From positions 1,116,001-1,180,000 of the forward strand of contig NZ_JAGJBY010000002.1 of assembly GCF_020010905.1 (NCBI RefSeq): a stretch of DNA of 64,000 nucleotides, given 5' to 3'. Source of the DNA: Streptomyces acidiscabies. GTDB taxonomy: Bacteria > Actinomycetota > Actinomycetes > Streptomycetales > Streptomycetaceae. Shown piece by piece: positions 25,023 through 32,496 of the stretch (its first letter is position 1; each line of letters opens with the position of its first letter). The notes beneath the pieces were generated by a model. The model searched no databases. It had not been told where the DNA came from and saw only the letters and a program-made list of their open reading frames with translations. The position numbers and the translations under genes were made by a program.

Positions 25023-25931
25023 GTGCGATCCATATGGAACGGCGCCATCTCCTTCGGCCTGGTCAGCATCCCGATCAAGCTGGTCAACGCGACCGAGAGC
25101 CACTCCGTCTCCTTCCGGCAGATCCACGCCGAGGACGGGGGTCGGATCCGGTACCGCAAGGTCTGCGAGCTGGAGGACCGGGAGGTCGCCACTGCGGAGA
25201 TCGGGAAGGGGTACGAGGAGGCCGACGGGACGATCGTCCCCATCACCGACGACGACCTCGCCCACCTGCCGCTTCCCACCGCCCGCACGATCGAGATCGT
25301 CGCCTTCGTGCCGGCCGACCGGATCGATCCGCTTCAGATGGATACGGCGTACTACCTCGCCGCGTCCGGCGTGCCCGCCGCCAAGCCGTACACCTTGCTG
25401 CGGGAGGCGCTCAAGCGCAGCAACAAGGTCGCCGTCGCCAAGTACGCGCTCCGGGGGCGGGAACGTCTCGGCATGCTGCGGGTCGTCGGGGACGCCATCG
25501 CCATGCACGGGTTGCTGTGGCCGGACGAGGTCCGCGTGCCCGAAGGCGTCGCGCCCGAGACGGAAGTCACCATCCGTAAGGAGGAGTTGGACCTTGCGGA
25601 CGTTCTGATGGACACGCTGGGGGAGGTCGACCTCGATGACCTCCACGACGAGTACCGCGAGGCGCTGGAGCAGTTGATCGCCGTGAAATCCTCCGGCGAG
25701 CCCCCGTCCGAGACCCCTGCAACTCCCGCTTCCGCCAAGGTTCTTGACCTCATGGCGGCGCTGGAGAAGAGCGTGAACGCGGCGAAGGCGTCGCGCGGGG
25801 AGGAGGCGGAGGCGGATGCGGGCGCGGAGGTCAAGCAACTCCCGGCCCGCAAGAAGGCGGTGGCGAAGAAGACGGCGCCGAAGAAGAGAACGCCCGCGAA
25901 GAAGACGACCACCCGGAAACGGACGGCGTGA
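25023..25931 (+). CDS. ku: DNA end-binding protein Ku
   Basis: 302-aa bacterial Ku. The core begins RSIWNGAISFGLVSIPIKLVNATESHSVSFRQIH and contains KGYEEADGTIVPITDDDL and the bridge-region segments ALRGRERLGMLRVV and LLWPDEVR. The tail after residue ~260 is Lys-rich (KKAVAKKTAPKKRTPAKK), as in actinobacterial Ku proteins that thread along DNA. GTG at 25023 has GGAAGG at proper spacing; the ATG at 25014 abuts the ribosome site and would add three residues. Works with the divergent LigD polymerase in non-homologous end joining. Confidence 0.95.
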   Translation: MRSIWNGAISFGLVSIPIKLVNATESHSVSFRQIHAEDGGRIRYRKVCELEDREVATAEIGKGYEEADGTIVPITDDDLAHLPLPTARTIEIVAFVPADRIDPLQMDTAYYLAASGVPAAKPYTLLREALKRSNKVAVAKYALRGRERLGMLRVVGDAIAMHGLLWPDEVRVPEGVAPETEVTIRKEELDLADVLMDTLGEVDLDDLHDEYREALEQLIAVKSSGEPPSETPATPASAKVLDLMAALEKSVNAAKASRGEEAEADAGAEVKQLPARKKAVAKKTAPKKRTPAKKTTTRKRTA

Positions 25932-25936
25932 TCACA

Positions 25937-26170
25937 TCACGGACGACTGCCCTCCGCACCGGAAACCTTCTTGCGCCCCCACACGAGGCACCCCCACCGG
26001 ACCAGAACGCCCACCCCCAGCGAGACGATCACGGCACCCCAGTCGATGACGTGCGGCAGCCCTGGAAAGAACGCGAAGAAAGCCACCCCGACCACAACTC
26101 CCGCAACGAACCCACCCACTCCAACCCGCCGCAACCAGACACCCTGCCGCTCGCTCACAACACCCCTCAT
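25937..26170 (-). CDS. Small membrane protein, two TM segments
   Basis: 77 aa with two hydrophobic spans (VGVGGFVAGVVVGVAFFAFFPGL and VIDWGAVIVSLGVGVLVRWGCLVW) and a basic C-terminus. Its ATG overlaps the stop of the upstream secreted-protein gene (ATGA), so it is translationally coupled to it. Converges with ku with only 5 bp between stops. Function unknown; could be a membrane partner of the secreted protein. Confidence 0.65.
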   Translation of the reverse strand: MRGVVSERQGVWLRRVGVGGFVAGVVVGVAFFAFFPGLPHVIDWGAVIVSLGVGVLVRWGCLVWGRKKVSGAEGSRP

Positions 26171-26631
26171 TTCGTGATGTGGTGACACTGACTCACCCGC
26201 CGCACTCCACCGACATACAGATGCGCGCACGCCCTGCCGTAACGCGGCAGCGTCTGAGGGGAGTTGTTCCGCATGGGGTCGATCTTGCACTCACTGTGCG
26301 TAACACCGCGTGAGGTTCGGTAGACCTTGTTGTCCGTGTCGGAATACGTGAAGTCGATCCGCCAATTACAGAACCCACTGCTGAGCGCCCCGACAAACGC
26401 GCAGTCCACCCCGGCGTTCTGATACGTGATCCTCCGCCCGCTCCCCTTGATCGCATGCGTGAACATGCACCCGGTCGGCACCTTCACGGTCATCCCGCCC
26501 ACGCTGTACTCGAAGGTCCGCACCGGGGCCGTCCCCACGGCCGTGGCATGGGCCGACCCTGGCAGGCCCAGGGCGAGCACACCCCCTGCGGCGAGCCCGG
26601 CGACAACCCGCACGACACGTTCCCTGACCAC
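26167..26631 (-). CDS. Secreted hypothetical protein with several cysteines
   Basis: 154 aa. The GTG at 26631 follows GGGAGGGG and gives a clean Sec signal (RVVRVVAGLAAGGVLALGLPGSAHATA). The mature part is about 120 aa with six Cys (GCMFTH, VDCAFV, GFCNWR, SECKID, RACAHL, SQCHHI), consistent with three disulfides, and begins FEYSVGGMTVKVPTGC. No known family recognised. A longer frame to 26694 exists but lacks a ribosome site. Confidence 0.72.
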   Translation of the reverse strand: MVRERVVRVVAGLAAGGVLALGLPGSAHATAVGTAPVRTFEYSVGGMTVKVPTGCMFTHAIKGSGRRITYQNAGVDCAFVGALSSGFCNWRIDFTYSDTDNKVYRTSRGVTHSECKIDPMRNNSPQTLPRYGRACAHLYVGGVRRVSQCHHITK

Positions 26632-26727
26632 GACACCCCTCCCGTCGAATATTCCGCCCGCATTTACCAGGCGGCCGTCCAGGACAACCGGCACAGATCG
26701 AAAGCGGTTACAGGAACAGCCGCGAAG

Positions 26728-26950
26728 TCACCGCACCGAGCGAGCGCGAACCACGAACCACGCACCCCCGGGCGGGAGTTCACCGCCCAGCAGGGGTGGG
26801 CCGGTCACCTCGTCCGTCGCGAGGCCGTACGGGGTGTCGAAGGCCCGGCGTACGGCTGTCGCGGCCTCCCCGATCTCCGTCGTCCGCAGGACCAGTTCAC
26901 GCAGGGAGCGCAGGACGGCTACGAAAGGGACCGAGGGTTGGTCTCGCCGT
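26728..26950 (-). pseudogene. Coding remnant, start lost
   Basis: The minus strand reads PFVAVLRSLRELVLRTTEIGEAATAVRRAFDTPYG, then ATDEVTGPPLLGG, which is convincingly protein-like, but no ATG, GTG or TTG lies at its beginning. Upstream in frame it runs through low-complexity sequence overlapping the DUF397 gene. Either a gene with a lost start or the tail of a longer fused frame. Family not recognised. Confidence 0.35.
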
Positions 26951-26975
26951 GCAGCCAGGTGTCCAGGGGGTGGGG

Positions 26976-27179
26976 TCAGTTCAGGTGAGTGATGAAGGCG
27001 CGCCAGGTGTGAGGGGTGAAGGTGAGGACAGGGCCGGTGGGGGTCTTGCTGTCGCGGACCGGGGTGAGGGTGGGGAGGTTCGTGGCGACCTCGACGCACT
27101 CGTTGTTTCCGCCGCTGTAGGTACTGCTGCGCCACATCGCGCCCGACAGATCCGGCGTGCTGTGGCGTGTGTTGCTCAT
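26976..27179 (-). CDS. DUF397 protein (WhiJ-locus small partner)
   Basis: 67-aa DUF397 protein with the family's core: MWRSSTYSGGNNECVEVATNL ... VRDSKTPTGPVLTFTPHTWRAFI. In Streptomyces these small proteins are encoded beside WhiJ-type XRE regulators and are thought to antagonise or modulate them. Its ATG at 27179 overlaps the end of the upstream XRE gene (stop at 27176), so the two are co-translated. Confidence 0.92.
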   Translation of the reverse strand: MSNTRHSTPDLSGAMWRSSTYSGGNNECVEVATNLPTLTPVRDSKTPTGPVLTFTPHTWRAFITHLN

Positions 27180-28060
27180 GCTCTGTGCTCCTTGGCCCTG
27201 CGTCGAATGATGGCGCGGGATTCCACCGGAGAGAGCGCGGACGTGCGAGCGGCGTCGAACAGATCTTGGTAGCGGGTGACTTCCGCCTCCCGCTCCAGCC
27301 ACATGGAGCCGGTCGGGTTGTCCGCCAGCACCACGTCGAGCGCTGCCTCCTCAGGGAAACCCAGCACAACGTACGGGCCGAACATACTCGCGTGCGCTCC
27401 GCGCGAGAAAGGCAGGACCTGGATCGTCACGTTCGGATGTTCGGAGACGGTCAGGAGGTGCTCCAACTGCCCCTGCATCGCCTGGGGCCCGCCGACCTGC
27501 TGGAGGAGGACGGCTTCCGACAGTACGGCCCACAGGTTCAAGGGGGAGTCACCGGTGAGCCGTTCCTGGCGGGCGAGGCGGACCTGGACGAACTTCTCGA
27601 TCTCGTCCGCGGTCTGCCACTGGCGTGAGGCCACTGTCACGGCACGGATGTACTCCGGGGTCTGGAGCAGGCCGGGAACGAGCTGCGCCTGGAACGTGCG
27701 GATCTCGCCCGCCATGGCTTCCAGGGCGATGTAGTCGCGGTAGGTGTCGGCCAGTACCGAACCGTACTGGTTCCACCACCCCTGCCTGCGGCGACGGTTG
27801 GCCTTGCGGGCCAACGAGCTGAGCCGGTCGCGGAGTTCGGGGTCCGTGGCCTGGTACGCGTGCAGCATCGCGATCAGGTCCGGGAGACGAACCGCCACCC
27901 GGCCGTTCTCGATACGGCTGATCTTCCCCTTGGTGCAGTCGAGGGCGTCGGCCGCCTGAGTGGTGGTCATTCCCGCGTCCTCGCGCAACCGGCGTAGCTC
28001 ATCACCGAGTTGGCGGCCGAGCACGGTGGAGGGGTTGGGGGAGGTGGTCTTCGCAAGCAT
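27176..28060 (-). CDS. WhiJ-like XRE regulator with DUF5753
   Basis: 294 aa. N-terminal HTH LGDELRRLREDAGMTTTQAADALDCTKGKISRIENGRVAV, then the DUF5753 domain (WWNQYGSVLADTYRDYIALEAMAGEIRTFQAQLVPGLLQTPEYIRA; ... VQVRLARQERLT; ... TIQVLPFSRGAHASMFGPYVVLGF). This group regulates development and antibiotic production in Streptomyces. It forms a three-gene locus with the downstream DUF397 gene and the divergent ATPase gene at 28240. Start ATG 28058-28060. Confidence 0.93.
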   Translation of the reverse strand: MLAKTTSPNPSTVLGRQLGDELRRLREDAGMTTTQAADALDCTKGKISRIENGRVAVRLPDLIAMLHAYQATDPELRDRLSSLARKANRRRRQGWWNQYGSVLADTYRDYIALEAMAGEIRTFQAQLVPGLLQTPEYIRAVTVASRQWQTADEIEKFVQVRLARQERLTGDSPLNLWAVLSEAVLLQQVGGPQAMQGQLEHLLTVSEHPNVTIQVLPFSRGAHASMFGPYVVLGFPEEAALDVVLADNPTGSMWLEREAEVTRYQDLFDAARTSALSPVESRAIIRRRAKEHRA

Positions 28061-28239
28061 GGCAACACCTTTAGCAGAGACCCGAGTTCGGCGTGGTGCG
28101 TTAACTCGAAAGGTGGAACATCGGGCCCATCTTATTCGGCAACGTTGCAGATTCGAGTGGTGCACCTCCATGCTGCTGGTGATGGACACGGACGTCCTCC
28201 TTGAGGACGCCGGTCGAAAGCCGACCTTCAGGGAGCGTC

Positions 28240-28884
28240 ATGGCAGAGAGTCCGGACCCGAACGAAGTCACCTTCCGCATGTCCCGCACGACCCGCACCG
28301 TCCCCCGATCCCGAGCCGCCCTCCACGCCGTGCTCAGTGACTGGCGTGTCGGTCAAGACGTCCTGGAGACAGCCGAGTTGGTGCTCTCCGAGCTGGTCAC
28401 CAACGCGCTGCGGGCGAAGGCACCGTGGGACCGGCAGGTCGGTGTGAGGATTGCGCGGCTGTCGGCCGACGGACTGCTGCGGCTGGAGGTCAGCGACGCG
28501 GGCTCAGGCAGGCCCGAGGTCCAGCAGCCCGGCGACGAAGAGACCTGCGGGCGTGGCCTGTTGCTCGTGGACGCGTTGGCCCACCGCTGGGGAGTCGCCG
28601 AGCGGGAAGGCGGTATCGGCAAGACCGTCTGGGCCGAGGTGAAGGCGTCGGACATCGTGGCCGAGCCCGAGGGCAGGGAGGTCGCGGCGGTCACGGTGCG
28701 GGTCGGGCAGTACGTACGGGTGTGGGGGCGGTGGCACGCCGTTCGTACGGTGCGTACGGAGCCGTTCGCCACCGGCGGGCTCGCCGTGCTGCTGGGGCTG
28801 GACGACGGTCCGGCGCTGCGCGTGCGCGCGGACGAGCCGTTCATGGTCCGGGACGGCGGCGTGCCTTCCGCGCGGGAGGAGTGA
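28240..28884 (+). CDS. Anti-sigma-factor-like ATP-binding protein (SpoIIAB/RsbW type)
   Basis: 214 aa. The HATPase_c_2 domain covers about residues 20-135: ETAELVLSELVTNAL (N box), LRLEVSDAG (G1) and GRGLLLVDALAHRWG (G2). An extra C-terminal domain (VRVGQYVRVWGRWHAVRTVRT ... GLDDGPALRVRAD) is unassigned and looks like a small beta-barrel. Part of a WhiJ-type locus, divergent from the XRE gene. ATG at 28240 after AGGGAG. These proteins are thought to bind ATP and regulate partner proteins. Confidence 0.87.
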   Translation: MAESPDPNEVTFRMSRTTRTVPRSRAALHAVLSDWRVGQDVLETAELVLSELVTNALRAKAPWDRQVGVRIARLSADGLLRLEVSDAGSGRPEVQQPGDEETCGRGLLLVDALAHRWGVAEREGGIGKTVWAEVKASDIVAEPEGREVAAVTVRVGQYVRVWGRWHAVRTVRTEPFATGGLAVLLGLDDGPALRVRADEPFMVRDGGVPSAREE

Positions 28885-29022
28885 GGAGCGGGCCGCTTCC
28901 CGCTCCCGCGCGGCCGTAGAAGAACTCACCGCCACTCGACCGCCGACGACGAACGCCCCGCACTCTCCCCGGCCACCTACACCTCACCACGAGTGAGACC
29001 CGGCCGAACCACCCTCCCGACT

Positions 29023-29042
29023 CGGGCCACGACAAAGGCCCG
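29023..29042 (-). terminator. Candidate terminator of the first DNRLRE/FG-GAP gene
   Basis: Inverted repeat CGGGCC / GGCCCG with an 8-nt loop, just beyond the stop at 29080 on the minus strand, with TTTG in the loop side. The rest of 28885-29079 shows no gene. Confidence 0.4.
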
Positions 29043-29079
29043 GCCACCCCGAAAGGCAGCCGAGCCCAGTCACTCGCCC

Positions 29080-32000
29080 TCAGCCCAGCGCCCTCACCGT
29101 CCGCCAGTCCAACGGCTGCACCACCTTCACCGGCGCATTCGTGTTCGCCTGCGACGGGTAGTACACCTTCACCTGACCGTCCGCCCCGAACCGCGCCCAG
29201 ATATCCGGCACCCCGTCCTTGTTGACGTCGGGTATGCCCAGCGCCGTCGAGACGTTGGCCTCCGTCCAGCTCGTCCCGTACGCCACATCCCCGTTCAGCG
29301 AGGCCGCCGCTGTTTTCAGGGAGTCCAGCGCGACACTCCCCGCCACCGACCCCGGCTTGCCGTGACGGACGTACATGTTGCCGTTGTCCAGGTTCCGCCA
29401 GAGCAGGTCAGGCACGTCGTCCGCGTTGATGTCCGCGATGTTGACGATGTCCCGGCGAGCCCAGGCATCCGCGTTCATCAGCGTCGCCGTCTGGAACTTG
29501 CCGCCGGTGTAACCGGAGAGGACCCAGTACGTCAGCCCCGAGCGCAGCGCGATGTCAGGGAGCCCGTCGCCGGTGATGTCGCCGATCGCCTTGAGCTGGA
29601 TCCAGGTGGAGGGGGCCGGGGCGTTGGAGGGGAGGAAGATCTTCAGGCGTTTGCCTACGTCGAAGCTGCCGTATCCGTCCCCGGGGTAGAGCCAGAACCC
29701 CCCGTCGGGCGTCACCGCGAAGAGGTCCGTGACCCCGTCTCCCGGGTACGCGTCCGCGTAATGCGTGATCAACGCGGCCTTGCCGGTCGACGCGTTGTAC
29801 CAGTGCCCCGCAGGGTTCAGCGTCCCGTCCGACGTGTACGCCGCGTCGAGGCACTCATTCAACTCACCCCCCTCATCCCCCACACAGTTGATCAGCTTCC
29901 CGTCCGCATCCACGACGAGCAGGTCGGGAAGCGCGTCCCCGGTGGTGTCGCCAGGTGCGTCGCCGATGTCCCGCGGCGGCAGGTAGAAGGTGTAGTTCGT
30001 CGTCTTGCTGGGGTTCCCGACGGAGTCGTACGCGATGACGTTGAGCGTGTTGGGCCCCGCGTGCTTCGGCGTCAGGTCGGGGACCGTCGACACGCCCGCC
30101 GTCGGCGTCGGCGCGTCCTTCCAGTTCAGGCCGTCCACCGCGTAACGGAACTTCGCCGCGCCGGACGACGTGAACGTCACCGCGCCCGGCTTGCCGAACT
30201 TCACCGTCGCCCAGGTCGCCCCGTCGTCGGTGGCCGCGAGGAACACCTCGCTGTCCACGTCCGGCGGCGGCGGAGCCGAACCGTCCACGGTGAGCGTGCA
30301 GTTGCCGCTGGCCGGGTAGTACGCGGAGCGCCCGTCACCGGAGTCCTCCGCGCGCACGTTCCAGTAGTAGACGCCCTTGTCGACGAGCGAGCTCGACGGG
30401 ATCGTCAGCGTCGCCTTGCCGGACGCCACCGTCACCAGCGTCCCCGCCGGCACCGCCGCGTCCTTCTTCCAGAACCGGAACCGCAGCGCCGACAAGTTGC
30501 CGTCCGGGTCGGTGGACTTCGCCGAGAGGACGACGTTCGTCTTGCCGATCGTCCGGCCCGCCGCAGCGGTGCTGCACGTGCCGCCGGGCGCGCTGGACAC
30601 GCTCGAAGGGACGGCCGGGTCACGGTTGTAGGTGACATTCATCTCCGCGGACGTCGCCTTGAACTTCCGCCACGTCTGCGTGTCGCTCTCGCTGGTCGCG
30701 CGCATCCCGAAGGTGATGTTGGACCAGCCCTTGTCGGCACCCGTCTGCGCGGCCGTCCGGACGTTGAACTCCTCATAGTCGTCAGGGCAGTCCGCCGACG
30801 ACCAGCCGTGCGCGAACGACTTCCGCTGGATCTCGTCCGACCAACTCGGCTGCTTGTTCCAGGTCGTTCCCGACGAGATCGACCCCGTCAGCCAGAACTG
30901 GAACTCCCGCTTCGTGCACGACCAGGAGTGGTTGTTCAGCACCGTGAACGTCGCCTTGCTGACCGACGCGCCCTTCAACGAGGTGCTGTAGTTCATCCGC
31001 CAGAACGAACGCGCCGTACCGTTCGTGTCGTTCTCCCGCCCGACCCGCGCATCCGAGGTCCCCGAGCTGAAGTTGGTCCCGTTCCAGAAGCTGGAGTTCG
31101 GGTACGGCTTGTACGCCACCGTCCAGGCCAGCCACCCCGAGTTGAGCGGCGGGTCGACGAAGAGCGGGAAGCGTACGGCGGGGTCGTCGAGCAACCCCGT
31201 GTCGGCAACGCGGAGTTCGAGCCGCGCGTCCCGCGTCCCGTCCCCGGCCAGCCGCACCGGCGTCGGCGCCTGCCGCGCACCGGGCTCGATCCCGCTCAGC
31301 CCCGACAGTTTCAGGACATCGGCGGGGGACGCCACGGACGTACGAGCGACCTCGCCGACCGGCAACTCGGGGTCACGCCCGCTGGAGTCCCACGCGAACG
31401 GCGTCGGAATCGACCCGACTTCGCGGCGCGAGGCGTCCAGCACGAGGACTCGGCCCGCGCCGGCGTCGTAACGGAAGGAAGCTGTAGGCGACTTCAAGCC
31501 GTACGACACCGTCGCGAGCGACGCGGCCGACGTACGGCCCTTCACGATCAGGAGCTGCGCGAGCCCGCCCTCCTCACGCGCGACGAGCAACAGGTCGACG
31601 CCGGGCAGGACTTCGGAGTACAGCGCACGCGGCCCGTCGAGCACGGGCTCGGGCAGCGCGCCCGGCCAGGTGTAAGTGACGGTGTGCCCCGCGAGAACGG
31701 TCTCGGCGAGGAAGGAATCGACGCCGGTCAGCGGCTGACGTGCGTACGAACGGTCAGCCCGCGAACTCCCCATAGCCGATCCCGCCGAGAACCGCACCGG
31801 CACCACCGGATTCACCGGCCGCACCCCGTCCCCGACCACCCGCAGCCGGTTGTCGACCGCAGCCCACTTCCCCTGCGCATTCCGAGCCCGCACAGGCAAC
31901 GCGTTGATCCGCGTCCGCAACCCCCCACCCGGCTGAGCCCACGTCATCTCCGTGGCAGTGGTCGCCGTATCGACGACCACCTCCTTACCGGTACGCCGGG

Positions 32001-32208
32001 CCTCGGCCGCAGCGGCGTTCTCGTCGCGAGGCCCGGTGCCGGCGGGGCGTGCGTCAACAGGCGTACGGGCAGCGGGAGTCGACGGCTCCGACCCCTGCCA
32101 CCAGGGCAGCAGTGCGGCGGTCAGCGCGGCCAGCACCAGGCCGAGGGTGAGGGTGAGCCGGGTGCGCGTGCGCACGAAGGGGCTGAGAAAGCGGGGCGGC
32201 GCGGACAC
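29080..32208 (-). CDS. Exported DNRLRE/FG-GAP repeat protein, module 1
   Basis: 1042 aa. N-terminal signal/anchor TLTLGLVLAALTAALLPWW, then AAVDNRLRVVGDGVRPVNPV and a beta-rich domain (LYSEVLPGVDLLLVAREE) of the kind found at the front of Streptomyces RHS proteins. A DNRLRE-type domain (NNHSWSCTKREFQFWLTGSI) and a fibronectin-like segment follow. The C-terminus has FG-GAP/VCBS Ca2+-binding repeats (GDTTGDALPDLLVVD, GDGVTDLFAV, GDITGDGLPDIALRS, DINADDVPDLLWR, DVNKDGVPDIWAR). Likely surface-exposed. Paralogue of 40525-43635. Divergently paired with RHS-1; GTG at 32208 is preceded by ACGGGAGT as in the paralogue. Confidence 0.85.
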   Translation of the reverse strand: MSAPPRFLSPFVRTRTRLTLTLGLVLAALTAALLPWWQGSEPSTPAARTPVDARPAGTGPRDENAAAAEARRTGKEVVVDTATTATEMTWAQPGGGLRTRINALPVRARNAQGKWAAVDNRLRVVGDGVRPVNPVVPVRFSAGSAMGSSRADRSYARQPLTGVDSFLAETVLAGHTVTYTWPGALPEPVLDGPRALYSEVLPGVDLLLVAREEGGLAQLLIVKGRTSAASLATVSYGLKSPTASFRYDAGAGRVLVLDASRREVGSIPTPFAWDSSGRDPELPVGEVARTSVASPADVLKLSGLSGIEPGARQAPTPVRLAGDGTRDARLELRVADTGLLDDPAVRFPLFVDPPLNSGWLAWTVAYKPYPNSSFWNGTNFSSGTSDARVGRENDTNGTARSFWRMNYSTSLKGASVSKATFTVLNNHSWSCTKREFQFWLTGSISSGTTWNKQPSWSDEIQRKSFAHGWSSADCPDDYEEFNVRTAAQTGADKGWSNITFGMRATSESDTQTWRKFKATSAEMNVTYNRDPAVPSSVSSAPGGTCSTAAAGRTIGKTNVVLSAKSTDPDGNLSALRFRFWKKDAAVPAGTLVTVASGKATLTIPSSSLVDKGVYYWNVRAEDSGDGRSAYYPASGNCTLTVDGSAPPPPDVDSEVFLAATDDGATWATVKFGKPGAVTFTSSGAAKFRYAVDGLNWKDAPTPTAGVSTVPDLTPKHAGPNTLNVIAYDSVGNPSKTTNYTFYLPPRDIGDAPGDTTGDALPDLLVVDADGKLINCVGDEGGELNECLDAAYTSDGTLNPAGHWYNASTGKAALITHYADAYPGDGVTDLFAVTPDGGFWLYPGDGYGSFDVGKRLKIFLPSNAPAPSTWIQLKAIGDITGDGLPDIALRSGLTYWVLSGYTGGKFQTATLMNADAWARRDIVNIADINADDVPDLLWRNLDNGNMYVRHGKPGSVAGSVALDSLKTAAASLNGDVAYGTSWTEANVSTALGIPDVNKDGVPDIWARFGADGQVKVYYPSQANTNAPVKVVQPLDWRTVRALG

Positions 32209-32248
32209 AGCGGTCTACTCCCGTGTGGTCCAGGCGGACATGGGCGCG

Positions 32249-32316
32249 CACACGATCACACGGTTCCCATGGATCGTCCACATATGAAGATTTTATAAAG
32301 CTGTGATGAAGGCTTG
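32249..32316. promoter_or_regulatory. Divergent promoter region of module 1 with conserved AT-rich element
   Basis: In the 288-bp gap between the two divergent genes, a block containing CACGATCACACGGTTC, TCGTCCAC, ATGAAGATTTTATAAA and GTGATGAAGGCTTG recurs almost unchanged at 43680-43747 between the paralogous pair. The AT-rich core is exceptional in this genome and could be a promoter -10 region or an Lsr2-type silencer site. Confidence 0.6.
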
Positions 32317-32496
32317 AAAAGACCCTTACCGCGCTCTTACGTGCCAGCCGTGCGTCGATCTGGCTGGAAATCTCCTGTGACGGACATCTCAAGGGGACCC
32401 CATCCGTCCACTTCGACCGGCTTGATCCCTGCGCGGTTCATGTCAGAAGGTGCCGAGCACATCTGTTGTTGCATCACCTGGGTGGAGTCGACGCGT

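Noticed and set aside
28993..32298. 1101-codon plus-strand open frame opposite the first FG-GAP gene
   Set aside because: Arg/Val-rich shadow; the minus strand has signal, DNRLRE and FG-GAP motifs. The 40522-43737 plus-strand frame is rejected for the same reason.
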